Below are positions 1-13,030 of a stretch of DNA of 64,000 bases, in pieces. Every line of letters begins with the position of its first letter. Position 1 is the first letter of the stretch. The translations under genes were made by a program, and so were the position numbers. Under the pieces are notes generated by a model. It ran no database searches and was not told where the DNA came from. It was given only the letters and a program-made list of their open reading frames with translations. Where the stretch lies: contig OU744448.1 in NCBI GenBank assembly GCA_916610825.1, positions 29,720,107 through 29,784,106 of the forward strand, read 5' to 3'. The stretch comes from Haliclystus octoradiatus (lineage: Eukaryota; Cnidaria; Staurozoa; Stauromedusae; Haliclystidae).

Positions 1-442
1 ACTTGTAAACATGGATTCCTGTGTATTTATAATTTAGATCAACTCTTGGCGGCATTTGAATCTTGATTTCAATCTGATTTGTGCTGATCAGATAATATTT
101 CAATTATAGAGCTGCTTGATATGTAATCAAACTCTTGGGACAGATGGAACATGTTGAAGATTTGATAAAAATTGGAATTATGTAAGAACTCTTTGCAATT
201 GGAAAATAGGAAATTTTGAAAAGTCTCATTTCTTAATTTGATTCCATTTTCGACAAATCCTATAATAATGCCAATTTTAAAGCCTCAAGTCGAAACATCT
301 AACCGACAAAAGAATGCACTTACAAATCTTCAAACACATTTGTTCCCGCATTTGTTGCAGTCAAATATCTCAAATATTCAGGCTTGTAAAGATCACAAAT
401 ATGCTTCACTTTCACCACTTTAAAAAGTTCAAATCTCGCTGT
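1..442. other. 5' flank, no gene recognised
   Basis: No confident coding exon is visible. A 61-codon open frame at 238-423 (+) has no recognisable domain and no convincing splice signals, so I treat it as chance. The stretch could be the 3' part of an intron or the intergenic region upstream of the CUB-protein gene. Confidence 0.4.
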
Positions 443-456
443 CTATAATATAAAAA
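443..456 (+). promoter_or_regulatory. TATA-like element upstream of the CUB-protein gene
   Basis: The run TATAATATAAAAAG lies about 205 bp before the ATG at 660. A start of transcription near 475 would give a 5' leader of about 185 bases. Only position and base composition support it. In DNA this AT-rich such matches also occur by chance. Confidence 0.3.
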
Positions 457-659
457 GAAAACTTCACGGGAAGCGCTTTAGTTTGTATTGAGTGACGTGG
501 ATCAAGTACTGATTATCGTTGTTTATATCTTGCTAGCGATAATTATAATTACCTGCGGTTGTTGGATTAATTTAAATAATAGGTAAACAATAGTAAATGC
601 TCAAGTAAATATATATTACAACTATTAGTTTATATCAAAGATAGTTTAAGTTTGAATTG

Positions 660-3600
660 ATGCGGATTGTTAAAAAACCATATATCATTGAAATTCTCTT
701 TCTTTTGATTCCCATTTCAGCTTGCAGGCACGTCATCAGTATAAGATCCACAGGAATGATAGCATACTCAAGAAACAACAATATCTCTTCCAGAACATTC
801 TGTACGTGGACACTTTCAACTTTGCCATCAAATATTATCAGAATTAAATTTGAAGAATTTAATGTGACCTCAACAAATCGATGCTACGATTCATATGTGT
901 CGTGGAGAGAGCCGCAACAAAATTATCCTTATGGAAAGTTTTGTAATCAAATTCAGCCTCCCGAATACACAACAAATACTAATATATTACAAATCACATT
1001 CTATTCCCAGCCTAACAGTAGTATTTACAATTCTGAAAATAATTACATAAATTTCAAATTACGATATTTTCTAATTAAAAAAAACGTTGAGAAATTTTCA
1101 AATAATTGGAATTTTAACCAACATAGAATACTCGATAACAATCGATCAATTTCGTTAAAAAAACAACAACATATTATTGTGGAGAATATTGAAGCTGACA
1201 AGAATTCGTCTGTCGTTTTAATGCCTGCATTACCGATTATCTCTGTATTCGTCTTATGTAGTCTTGGAATTGGCATTAAGAATTTGATTCAAGATCGTTT
1301 TTTTAAAACAAGGTGAGAGTCAAGAAGAGGAGACTGTTGGATGAGAATTCCATAGCTTGGTGTCCTATCTTAGTCTATACCAATAAATGGCAAAGTCTGT
1401 GTATGTGCATGTTTGTATGTTTGTAAGTTTGTATGTTTGAATGTTTGTATGTTTGTATATGTTTGTATGTTTGTATGTCCAGAACAGTTTTCTCCGTCGA
1501 TTGTAGCTCACGTCTTTTTGTTTCTCGCATCGAAATAAAATGTATCTTTCTCCTGTGATTTAGCTTTGCGTTGCGAAAACAAATTAGCCGTCACTCCTAA
1601 TTAGGAACCTCTGAAAAAGCTCTATACAGACGTAGCATTGGCAAGAATTTTGATCTCAAAATAAGTAAAAAGAAATCAATGCGGGAAGAATGAGCCTCAA
1701 CTCTTAAGCCATTATTTCTCCAGGAAACTACATACTATATAGTAAATCTATTTTTTTGTCACATATGCCTTGGTATGTTTCCTCACTTATAGGGTTATAA
1801 GTGAAGAGATTGATGATGACTACGATGACTGCGATGAAGATGATGACCATAAACGAAAACAGAATTCCCGCAAAAATAGTTGGTATACCAGATTTGGAAA
1901 AATATGGCGATGGAAAAGAAAGAACTCGTGAGTGACTAATTGCAGCGGGAAGTCTTTGTGCACTTTATAAGGGAGATTACTCGGAGTAAGATGCATGATG
2001 ATATAATAATAGAGTCAAGAAAGACACAACATTTTTGTTGTTACCTTCTTAACTCTATTATATTATTTACCGCTCTACTGCTTAAAAGCATTGAGCACTG
2101 TTCACCTGCTAATATTTTTAAAATTTTATCAAAATTGAGATATATTATATAATATGTATTCCCCTTCACACGATAGAACCCTTCAATTCGTCTGTCCAAG
2201 GGGAACCATGAAGGGTAACCATCGGCGTCTGCCATCTGAAATTTTTCTAAACGATTCTTGTTTGAAATTTCCACTATAGAAAACATTTTTGATCACGAAT
2301 AAAATTGTTACTATATAGTGTATTCAATTTATTGAAATTTGTATATCGGCTAATACAATTCGTTTCAAATTAATGGGTTGATCTTTTGTGGGATATATCG
2401 CCAGTTAGGAACCCTGATGTTTCAATTATGATTAATGCTGCAGTTTTACTAAAGTTTCTGATCCATTTATACGAAAGTTAACCATTTAACTTTCTCTTTT
2501 TATGAAGTATCCATCAATTCGTATAGTTCGAATGTAATTTTTTTTTTCAAACAGTTACAATCAATTTGAAGTTGAACTTAAATGGGTTAATCAAAAAACA
2601 TTTTTATTATTGCTATTACAATTTTTACAATTACAATAGATTAGAACCAGCCAAGCTATGGATTCACAAAGAATTCCATATGTTTTTGCTATTAGTCAAA
2701 CTATTAGGCTCACTTCTACCGAGATTTATCGAAACGTTTCTCTGTTAAGTATAACTTTTCTTGAAAGTCCATTGTGTTGCATATGAAGAATTTGGTAAAC
2801 AAGAGTAATTGTATTATCATGATTATTTTGTTCTGCGTTTGTTAGTGAAATTGATACATATGAGTTCATGATGGAGCAATACCGGATGATGACTGCAACT
2901 AGTATGCAAGGGAAACGCAGGTATAATAATGAGCATAATGCAACTACAATAGACATGACATGATGAAATGCTTTTCCTTGAAAAGTGAAAGATTTTATCA
3001 TTCAATGGAGCTTTGCTAGTAAATGAGGTTTTATTTTCATCTAAAACATATTAATTAAGACCCAAGAAAGCACACATTGTCATGAGGATCAGACATATTG
3101 GTACGTCGTGAGAGTTCGATAGAATAATAAAGGGAAACCAGGCTACGAACTCGAGCCGACGTCGTGAAGACATCGTTTATTTCACAGGGACTGTATGCTG
3201 CTCACCTTTGGTCAAACTAACTGTGATATAGTGCATGGATCCACTAATTTTCTCGAAAATTGGACGTAGATAATTATAATTACAATTTAATAATTATTAA
3301 AAGATCACAGGTTTTTCAAAGGTGCATGCAATATAGCTTTAAGTTCTTATATGCATGTATATGCATGTGAAGAGTATAGGGAAAGAAAGAGCAGGAAAAC
3401 TAGTATAAGGTTAATGCATTTAAGCTGAAAAAGGAAATATGTATCAATTTAAAGCTGAAGTCATTCGAAAATAATAGCTTATCCTTCAAATAATTTGATA
3501 TTATAACGATTAACGAAGACGATGCAAATTGGTTGATTATTGAAAATCTTTGAATCGAAAGGAAATTTTCAACAAACCAATATTTTATGTATCTTAATGA

Positions 3601-6600
3601 ACAAAAAGTATGCCAAGGCAATGATATACGGTGCATCAGCTCATACATTTTCGGTTGATGGTTTTGCTGATTATTTGATGAATGTATTACTACTTGTTTT
3701 GAGCGAGAAATTTCTTGTTTCAAGCAAAAATTTCTTTGTTTCCAGCAAAAACGTTTTGTTTCAATTAGCAAGATATATAGTACTATGTTCAACTTTCAAG
3801 CGTTTATTTCTTGTTCGTCAAAACGTTTGAAAATTGGACATGAACAACTATTTTTGGCTCAAATTAAACAACTGAAATGAGCTTGAAACAAGCAGCAAAA
3901 TATTCTTGCAAGATTTGATAGCTATATATAGAGGCATAATTAGACTGGAATTCCGAATGTGATGATTCATGATTTGTTTACTTTTTCTCTAAAGCTCACA
4001 GATTCAGCTTGAGGGATTTTCCAGTCATAGCCCCAGAACATTAGCAAGAAAACACATAGCATTGACAACATTACGTCGGAAAGATAGGTATATTATATTA
4101 TTAATTACAATTATTTCTATATTTCTATCGTGATCAATTAATCTATGAAATAACAGAAGCAGAGACATATCAATTTGTATGAGGCATATTTTCAAATTTA
4201 TGGCGCTTTATGAGCATCAAACTGTGAGCTAGGATGGATATAAACCTGAATGATACGCAAACGATGTCTACCATCTTGTTGTACTGTATTGTCTTTCGAT
4301 CAAAATGTGACAGTTTTCCGAAAACATGTCGCGCTCAGCCTGTGCCATAGACTTATTAGAACATCTAGACCGCTAACTTCTGACGTCACAGTGTCCGCTC
4401 GAAAACCATCGAAAAAACGAAATCCGCCATGTTGGCCTCACGACATTTTTAAAACGCCATTTAAAATAATAGGAATTAACTAACAAATGGAGTGAGGGTA
4501 ATAAGCTATTGTGAGCGCAATTGAATACCGATCGTCCTCAAATTTCAATAATTTGAAGATCATAGATTTTGCTAGACAATGGACGTGTTCAATCCGATTG
4601 GTAACCGAGAGATTAGCGAAAAAGTAGAGCGAACTACTTTCAGAGATATCGATGTAATAATTGTAATAATTGTAATAATCTATTCAAATGTTACAAAAAT
4701 TGCGTGTTCAGCTAATTAATACCCGTTAATTCATTTACGTAGCTGCTAATCATGTCCCCAATCGGATTGAACACATCCATTGTCTAGACAAATCTATGAT
4801 CTTCAAATGATTGAAATTTGATGACGATCAGTCTTTCATCGCGCTCACAATACCTTATTTCCTTCACTCCATTTGCTTGTTTCCTAATATTTTAAATGGA
4901 CTTTTGAAAACCTGGTGAGGCCAACATGGCGGATATTCTTTGCGTTTTTCGAAATTTCGAGAAATTTTGGCGGACATTCGATTTTAGGGCTTGTTAATGG
5001 ATGACGTCAGAAGTTAGCGGTTAGATGTTCTAATAAGTCTATGGCCTGTGCGCAGACGTTTTGATATAGGCATAATGGCGTTTTAGAAAGGGTTAATAAT
5101 TTGTGACTTTAAATGCAAATAAAGTAATGTTCCGCCACTTCGATTTTTCTCGATTTTCAGTATGTTGTTAAGCGTTAAATTATGTTCCAGAATCTGTAAA
5201 AAAAGCTTGTGTTGCAATTTGTCCTGGGTTCCGTGTTTTTTCGATCTAGATTGACTGGACTATTATATATATTTTTGGCCCGTAATTGTATCTTCGGATT
5301 AACCATTTTGAACGGTCTTTGGTTTTGGATCTGTATAATTACATCTTCGGATTCAGAGTATCTGGCCCCGATTTTCCATAGAACAATCCTAGTGATTGAG
5401 CCCCGCGTATGGTAAGCTTAACAATAGATACTTCACTGTATCTTTAAATTTCTAAGCAAACTTATGCGCTATAATGTTTTGTTAAAACGTAAAATGAAAT
5501 CCAGGCAAATCATGCAAAGCTTGAACCAAAATTGGCAAAACTAGCTTGAATCAAGCAAAATATTCTTGCATTTTCCTTGTAAACTTTGAACCCATCGTGA
5601 GGTCATTCATCTGATCTTCAAATTTAAATGTGCATGCGCTCTGTATAAATTTATTTTCCCTTCTTAGTTTTGATTGTGGAATGGGATCGGTTATGCATCA
5701 AGTACATTCAATCAGGTAAACAACTAATTGATTATTATATATTTTAACAATCGTATACGGACGTACTACTTGACTCTCTACAATCCAGTACATCCTAGGC
5801 TTGTTATTCTAGAAAATTTTGATAGTATAAGCACTAGAGTGTTGTGAGAATTACTTGAAAATGTAATTAATTAGATTACAAATTACTTTTTCTAAAATTT
5901 TGAAAATTTCATTACTAATTCTTTTTCCGAAAAAAATAATAAATTACAAATTATTATTACTTCCCCAAAATATAATTAATTACTATAAGTTACAAGTAGC
6001 GCGTTACTTTTGTAACGAGTACTCACAACATTGGTATATACTAGTTTATACTGATTTGAATATCTATAAATGATTGTGATCTGTTAACAGTGTATTTATT
6101 CTCTTGGTAGACAAGTTGAATCTGACACAGTCTCTCCTATGATAAATAATCGCTCAAATATGCACGCTGGGATCAAGTTTTTAAGCAGGTTAGTAGAAAC
6201 TATGGAATACCAGCTGATGTGTTCTGCAGAAAGGCAACATAATGGAGAAGTTTACTTTACAGATACGATAATGTGATTTCATTTATTGTAAGGAATAATC
6301 CCTTATTATAGTCCTTTGACATTATTTTTTTCAAAGTTTCTTTCGATTTCCAATCCACGTATATACATACTATATGTGATATATCGTTCCATATTTCATT
6401 GAACCATGACATTTATGCATAGAATATCCTGCTTATTGATCGCCATAAAATATTATTTCAGTTGTGGTGATGATGTCAGCTAATGTACTTTTCTGACCTT
6501 GGCTTGTTCATAGCAAGACATTAAACATGATGTTGATAATACTCTTCATTCCCTATGTGATCATGTTTACTATTCCACGTCGCTTAAGTATAAATACAGC

Positions 6601-9600
6601 ACTACATGAATTGATCGTATTCATAGTACACGTTGTCACCCTTTTCCTGTTGGTTTATCATGTGATAATGTAATAAACCAATTCAATGCTCTGTTTTAAT
6701 GCATTGTTTAGTCTTAAAAAAAGAAAATCAATCTTTTCTTCATTTGAGAAATGTTTTTTAAAACTGACATCCTTTTTGAGAAAATTTCACTTAAAAAATA
6801 AGGAGCTATTTTAAAAACAATTGATAGAACAAACGTGACACTTTTAGATACTTTTCTCAATTTGAGCATGAAGGTTTTTGCATTTGTTTATATATATATA
6901 TATCTTTAATTCAGATTAAGAGAATAGAACTTACTGACCGCTTGTATTGATATTTCATGCACATATATATTAGCCTCTTTTTCTTCTTTTTCTGTCTTTT
7001 CAATAATTGCGTATTAATTTCAGTTATGGAATGATGATTTTCCCCCAAGAGAGAGCCAAACTCCTTGATCGTCTTTGAGCTATTACAGAAAATAGTTGCA
7101 AAAAGCCTGAAAAGTACTATCATTTGCCATGACAGTCAAATTTTTCCTGAGGAATGATACCCTAATTAACCCTTTACCCCCACTGTGGCTACCCCTTGTT
7201 AGTTCTAATGTTTTATCTTATCTACAGCTTAAGGGACAGTAACCCTGATCTTGATGATACACTTCGTCTTCTTCCTTTTGGTTCATCCAATGAAATAAAG
7301 AAATCAAAACTAGGTCCCAGACCATTTTCATCACCATTTCTATCAAAACAAATCATCAAAGAAGAATTAGCAGATGAACTGTTGGCATTATCACCTATGA
7401 CAACAAGAAGTGATGAAGTAAAGTAAGTTAATGGTCTGCATACTTTGTAATTTGTTGATGGTCAAATTACGTTAATGAAATAAAAGGTGATATCGTCCAA
7501 ATTACGTACACCAGTGAATCACTGCATTCACACCCACAGCAAGCCATATATGAGATCCTTCGGGAGTCCACCCATAACCTCAAAGTGAGTTAAAATAGCG
7601 TTAATCATGAATAGATAGATATAAATAGACATATTCACATAATGATATTTTGCCATGTCAGACAAGTACGCAGGGTAAAAATTTAATAAAGTTCGACCTA
7701 CAGCTTATTAATACAGCATATATCGTTCATAGTTGATTCATGATGCAAAACAGATTTTGCTATTTTTTTTAAACTAAAATTTGTTAACTGCTTTATTTCC
7801 TTTGTTGTGAAGGTTGATCCCTAATGATTTCAGCCCATCAATAGCTATCAGCAACAATAACTTACCACTAAACGATGGACATGTCCAATCAGAATGGTAA
7901 TGTATATATTGCATGCATACTATATACATTATACATGTATAATTATATTAGTAAAGTGCAGCAATACTACTATAGCAATGATTGGTATCATATCAATGCG
8001 TAGTCTGCATGATAGAAGAAATTCATTTACAAAAGAATTGGCCATGTGTAATACGCCCTGTTGCAAAATATAGAGACAGACTTCATATATATGCCTTTAG
8101 TATAATTGTCCAGGAAGATTTCATTTCATTTTCATTTCATTTATTTTGTCAAAATTGACATGCAAAACAAAGGAGAGTCACATCATATGATCTCTCACTA
8201 AAATATAGCCTAGTTACAACTGATGTTAAAAATTGATATAAATTTAAGCATGCAAAATAAATTATTGTCTGTTTTACATTACATTGTTCTATAATTACTA
8301 AATGTCGTAAATTATGAAAATACCATGCAAAAAGATGAGAGTCTTGTCTCATCAAGACCCCTTTTAATGGTAGAAAAACTGGCTGAGGTTACAAGTTTTT
8401 CTGATAGAGAATTTCACCAAGGTCATATTTCACCAATCTGTCTGAAGATCGCATAAAGCGTGAAACTCTGAGTAACAGATAAAAATGTGTAAGTCATTGA
8501 TTTATTTATCTACTGCTCTATCATTTACTGAAATTGAGCACTATAACACTGCGATTGAATAAACAATCAAGTAATCATTATACTATATATATTCTATATT
8601 TTTATTTACTTAGTTTTGATAAGCTAAAACATATCATCAACGCATCACATGAAAATATTGACAATGCCAAAGAGATCATACCCGAATGTATGATTGATAT
8701 TGTGATGCCGCAAGGTAACGCCTAATACTGCCGTCCTCCTTCCATGTATAATTTGCATTTCCTTACATAAGATTTAAGACTGTACTTCCTTGTGAAATAC
8801 ATTTTACAATGATTTTTGTCAGAAATTAAGTTTTTGAAATTGTTGATACACATATTTTGATTAGATATTTCGAAAGGACCTATAACATGTCAAGAATGAT
8901 AATGCAGCTGGAAAAAATTAAAATGACGTACCTTGCAAGCAGATCTATAATCTATGTAGCTAGTAGTTGTATATATATAGTTATATAGTAAAAATAAACC
9001 AATCACAGAGTCAGGGACGCTTTGAATAATATAGGAAATAGTAAATGTAATCAGAGCTTTCTACCGAAACATTTTCGGTATGCATTTACAGGATTTTTGT
9101 AACGTTTTCGTTACTTCACTTTTTCCAAAGTGAAACTCCTGCCAATGCAAAGCAGGGGTGGCACCAGAGGGGGACAGGGGGCTACAGCCCCTCCGTCGGG
9201 GATGCTCAGCCCCCCGTGGGGAAGACTAAATTTTCTGTCGAGGAATTTTTTTTAACATATTTCGTAATAAACAATAGGAATTAGCTCCATTCCAGTAATA
9301 GAGGCTATTGCCAAATTGTTTCTATGTAACGTGGAAGTTTGGTATAGCCCCCCCGTCGGGGATGGCAGCCCTCTCGTCGAGGAAATCCTGGTGCCACCCC
9401 TGAATTGCAAAGTTGGTGTTACCCCCACCGGACATGTGTATATATTATCAAGAAGTAAGTCTACTTACTTTGCGAAACACAATTGCCTAATTGAATATAG
9501 TTCTTTCACGATCAATGCTTGAAACGGTTTTCTCTATATATTGCGCACAGTGCTAGAGTTTGATACTTGCATGAAGTTTTACTGACTCAGAACCAGTTTG

Positions 9601-9694
9601 TAACAAATATCTCTATCCTTTCTTTTGGTTATGTCTTTAAGATTTGGAAGATGTATTACAAGAGTTGAAGGAGGAAGACAACGTTGATGACTGA
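660..9694 (+). CDS. single-pass membrane protein with one CUB domain and a long cytoplasmic tail
   Basis: Nine exons join in phase: 660-1312, 1793-1927, 3995-4087, 5668-5715, 6111-6188, 7228-7422, 7813-7896, 8614-8714 and 9642-9694. They give 1440 nt, or 479 residues. Residues 1-20 are a hydrophobic signal peptide. Residues 22-140 look like a CUB domain, with the usual four cysteines (22, 48, 75, 95) and an FCTWTL core. CUB domains are extracellular beta-sandwich modules that bind ligands. A hydrophobic segment at about 185-206 should span the membrane. The tail (207-479) starts basic, then has an acidic DDDYDDCDEDD stretch, many Ser/Thr and an acidic C-terminus, with no known domain seen. 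Exons 1-7 all end in phase 2, an unusual run. The ATG at 660 was chosen because it directly precedes the signal peptide. It is probably a receptor or adhesion protein, with unknown ligand. Exon borders are inferred by eye. Confidence 0.72.
1398..1482. repeat. (TTTGTATG)n microsatellite
   Basis: An imperfect run of TGTTTGTATG units lies in intron 1 of the CUB-protein gene, just after the exon 1 donor. It is simple-sequence DNA with no coding sense. Confidence 0.85.
4345..5044. mobile_element. palindromic fold-back MITE, 700 bp, with 6-bp target duplication
   Basis: The two halves are reverse complements over about 330 bp each. The ends are CCATAGACTTATTAG and CTAATAAGTCTATGG, and the centre is near 4690. 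The same CCTGTG flanks both ends (4339-4344 and 5045-5050), a likely target-site duplication. No coding sequence is inside. It lies in intron 3 of the CUB-protein gene. The arms have diverged by small indels, so the insertion is not very recent. The superfamily is unclear. Confidence 0.8.
5840..6032. mobile_element. small MITE with TGTTGTGAG ends
   Basis: The element begins AGTGTTGTGAGAATTACTTG and ends GAGTACTCACAACATT. The interior is very AT-rich and contains the self-complementary pieces GTAATTAATTAGATTAC and GTTACTTTTGTAAC. It lies in intron 4 of the CUB-protein gene. It is non-autonomous, of unknown superfamily. Confidence 0.6.
9153..9402. mobile_element. hAT-like MITE with CAGGGGTGGCACCAG ends
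   Basis: Perfect 15-bp inverted ends, CAGGGGTGGCACCAG and CTGGTGCCACCCCTG, bound a 250-bp element. It is much more GC-rich than its surroundings, and an internal CCCGTCGGGGATG motif occurs on both sides. CAGGGGTGG-type termini are usual for hAT non-autonomous elements. A clean 8-bp target duplication is not visible. It lies in the last intron of the CUB-protein gene. Confidence 0.72.
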
Positions 9695-9726
9695 TTTATA
9701 CAACTTATAATAACTTTGCATTTGTC

Positions 9727-9732
9727 ATTAAA
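9727..9732 (+). terminator. ATTAAA polyadenylation signal of the CUB-protein gene
   Basis: ATTAAA, the commonest variant hexamer, lies 33 bp after the TGA at 9692-9694. The spacing is plausible for a short 3' UTR. Confidence 0.4.
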
Positions 9733-10320
9733 TCTTGATCTTCACTTAACTAGACAAAGTTAAACTCGCAAGCTAAACGCAATTCGCCAAGCGAGGGATC
9801 ACGCCAAGAAGGCCTACATACGCATTACATGTAATTTATACGTTATTCATTTATTTAATTAATATAAGAACAATTCCAAGAAAATGATCACTTAATGAAT
9901 AAATGCAACTGAATGAAATGACAAGTTATATAGAAATTCCAATGAAAAGTAATAAATATACAAACTATAGAACTATAATGAAGTATATAGAATATTATAA
10001 TTAAATGAATGAATAATTAATTTTTCAATATGCACCAGCAAGTATACTTAAAATGGTGTAACATGGTATTTGTGCTTAGTGGTGAGGGTTAAATGTATAA
10101 AATACCAAAGACCAAAATAATATGGTTGTCCAAAATCGCAAAAGAAAAAGATTTTAGAAATTATTGATGCACTAATCATCCTATAGACTAAATGTATCAT
10201 ATTTTGTTTGCAAAATGCGTTGATCTGTAATAATCACGTTCTTCCATTAATGGATAAATCATATTCGTATATATCTTACCATCACACATCACATAATTTA
10301 TGAATAATTACGTTGTCTTA
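9733..10320. other. AT-rich intergenic stretch between convergent genes
   Basis: This separates the 3' ends of the CUB-protein gene (+) and the collagen-like gene (-). It is very AT-rich with no open frame, repeat boundary or RNA gene that I can support. Confidence 0.5.
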
Positions 10321-11949
10321 TTAATTAAAACTGCAGCAACAATAACTGAAGTAAAATTGATGAGCGTCTCTCATTTTTTTTCCGATCATTTTATCATTAA
10401 CAAATGCTTCATTACCACCAGAGGTACCAAAATCACAACCATAATTTTTAAAATTGCCTATTTCTTGACCATTTTTAGATGCTTTGCCCTTTTTACCCCA
10501 TATAGAAACTTCACCATTACATTTCGAAGCCCAACTTGCTTGACATAGCTGTCGACATGTTTTTCGCTCTTTCAAATTCCGTGATAAAACAATACTATGG
10601 AGACCTGGTGCTCCTGGAGAAGTATCTATTGCACGGCACGCTGAAGCTGCTCCTATATGCTCTGCCTGCCATTGGACATCATAGACTGATGAATGATCGT
10701 ATCCTCCTGGTAAAACGGAATGATCTAGTTTTCCATCCATGTTTAATTCTGGTACTTTGCCTTTAATTGCATCTAATACTTCTGATGTAAGCAATGGACG
10801 AAATTCAACTGGTTTTGGTTGTCTACTCTCTGCATCACGTGATGAACGGTCTCCTTTTGATGCAGATATTGTCTTTTCAATTAGTGATAGCATTTCATGA
10901 ATTTTCTTCTCCATTTTTATAATCTGGAAGAACAATATACCGTGTTATTCTTAAGAATGGAGACCAAGGAGAATAAATGCGGAAAAGTTTTTAATAAAAT
11001 CCAGAAATAAGCAGCATATATTAATCAGAATGTGTGCTGTTGTGGAAACCATTGGCAAACAAAATGCTGTGTTATCTCATGACATCCAAAACAAATCTTA
11101 CTTTGGCCTTCAATTCCTCGATTTCCTTTGTAGAATTCTCTATAAAAGAAAATATGAATTGTAAAAATAACATTTTTATGTATGTGTCTAAATGACGTAA
11201 TATGCACTGTTTAAATTCCACATCGTTATCTAGGTTGTTAATAATGCCATTTAGCCATTTAATAAATGGCATTTATGTAATATCGTATATAAGATTATCG
11301 ATCTATAAAAGATTACAACAGCAGTAAGGAGATGCTTCGACGGGGCTATGGGGGAGATGCTTCAACGGGGCTATGGAGGAGATGCTTCGACGGGGCTATG
11401 GAGGAGATGCTTCGACGGGGCTATGGAGGAGATGCTTCGACGGGGCTATGGAGGAGATGCTTCGACGGGGCTATGGGAGAGTAGTATCTTTTCATAATGT
11501 TTTGTATCGTGAATTGTGTTATTTACAAGTTTCTTTGTCAGCTATGTCTGACCGTGATTTGTGGCGTTCTTTGTGTAGCAAATATGTAAGGCGTAAGAGG
11601 GACGGCACATTCCTATATTGTGACTGTCTATACTACTTCTACTACTACTACAACACCAGCATAAATGAAGATGCTTTATTATTCACGTGTGCTCGTATCA
11701 GACTGACTCATACCAGACTCATGTCTACAATTCAATCTATATCTCTATTTATAGTCATGATGTCATGATATACCAATTTTTACCTGCCATTCCTGAGCAT
11801 GCTCCAGTAGTTCTCCCATCCCTGCCATCTCGACCATCTCTTCCATCCCTACCATCACGACATCCCCATTTGTTGGAATGATTTGCTCCTGAAGTACCAC
11901 TGTTATCGTTTGAAGAATGGTCATCTTTTTGAATGAAATCGCTGTCTTC
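10321..11949 (-). CDS. short collagen-like protein with coiled coil and cysteine-rich C-terminal domain (5' end incomplete)
   Basis: Three minus-strand exons join in phase: 11949-11784, 11139-11102 and 10923-10321. The first encodes a Ser/Asn/Asp-rich stretch, then a cysteine and five Gly-Arg-Asp/Thr triplets, a very short collagen-like run. The second begins a heptad-like helix (NSTKEIEELKAK) that continues over the splice (IIKMEKKIHEMLSLIEKT), a probable trimerising coiled coil. The C-terminal ~130 residues hold a Cys-rich module: TCRQLCQASWASKC, NYGCDFG and a closing FSYCCC. The layout of collagen triplets, coiled coil and globular head resembles secreted trimeric proteins. The start is not identified. 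A candidate 33-codon first exon at 12420-12322 (MDKRCSIFENR...) has a compatible phase but no signal peptide, so I give it little weight. I do not recognise the C-terminal domain with certainty. Confidence 0.65.
11328..11478. repeat. 25-bp tandem repeat, about six copies
   Basis: The unit GGAGATGCTTCGACGGGGCTATGGA is repeated head-to-tail about six times. One copy carries CAACGG instead of CGACGG. Because 25 is not a multiple of three, reading through it cycles through all frames and makes a false open frame at 11373-11768. It sits in the intron between the collagen-like exon and the coiled-coil exon. The near-identity of copies implies recent expansion. Confidence 0.92.
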
Positions 11950-12853
11950 CTGCAAATATTAAATGAAGATATTACAGCAATATACTCCGTTAAATGAATC
12001 ACTGTCATTTATTATGTACCAATAAGGCAAAGAGAGTAATTATCATACTTATAACGCACCCTAAGAAACGTAGAAATTCTGCCACATATATGCCTACAAA
12101 ATTATCGTAATTTTTAGTCTTTTGCTTCTTTCAATTACATTTTCTACCAGAAACTAAATTTTTAGAATTATCTAAAAATGTATACCAAAAAATAATAATT
12201 TCCTTTAATGCGCAAACTGCTGACTATAAAAATGGTTAATTCCCCTTTTGAAAATGTTTGACCATCCATCTAAAGTCAACTGTAAAACTATAATATAACT
12301 TCGTAGCTGCTCATTGATTACATTTATAATGGAAATTTGCTCCTTAGCTTTTTTATAAAAATTACGTATGTCGTTGTGCCATTGCGTTCGATTCTCGAAA
12401 ATGGAGCATCGTTTGTCCATGACAGCGAATCATACAAAAAAGGAAGAAAGTAGTAAATTAGACAATATCGCTCTACCGAAGACACCAGTATCACTCTTTA
12501 TAGTTAGTACAATTTGAATACAATTAAAGAATATTTTGTACGGGTGGGATTTTCAAAAAGTTTCAAAATTGCAGGAACGGCCATATATATATAGGAAATT
12601 TGAAACTTTTTGAAAAATGCACAAATGCAAATGAATCCCAAATTGAACAATACTTAGAAAAGTATGGGTCATCAATGTTTGTGAGAAAGAAAAAATAAAA
12701 TGAACGCGTCATCAAATGAAATATTAATTCGAACGACCACGTTCCAATTCCGTGTTACCATGCATGGTTCGTAGTTTCCGAAATCGGTTTTCGTTGGTTA
12801 ATAATTATTCGTTAATTCATTATGCAACTATATATATATAATGTCATACATTA

Positions 12854-13030
12854 CAGTCAAACCTGTTATAACGGTCACCTCTATACAGCGGCCACCTGTC
12901 TATAGTGGCCACTCATGCAATGTCTTAAATAGTATTTTCTATTGAATCAAATCTGTACATAAAGGTCACCTGTCTATAGTGGTCAATTTATCTACCTCTA
13001 GTAGCTGGCTGTTATATACAGGTTTCACTG
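12854..13030. mobile_element. Tigger/pogo-like MITE (CAGTCAAACCTGT ends)
   Basis: The left end CAGTCAAACCTGT follows a TA and the right end is ACAGGTTTCACTG. The interior repeats GGTCACCTCTATACAGCGG and CCTGTCTATAGTGG. CAG termini at TA targets are typical of pogo/Tigger elements of the Tc1-mariner superfamily. The right TA has decayed to TG. Related fragments occur near 36185, 43695, 50095 and 58200. Confidence 0.7.

Noticed and set aside
238-423. 61-codon open frame at the window start
   Set aside because: No domain, start context or splice support; typical of chance frames in AT-rich DNA.
11373-11768. 131-codon open frame reading MEEMLRRGYGGDASTG
   Set aside because: Produced by the 25-bp tandem repeat, whose length makes all three frames open; no domain or splice context.
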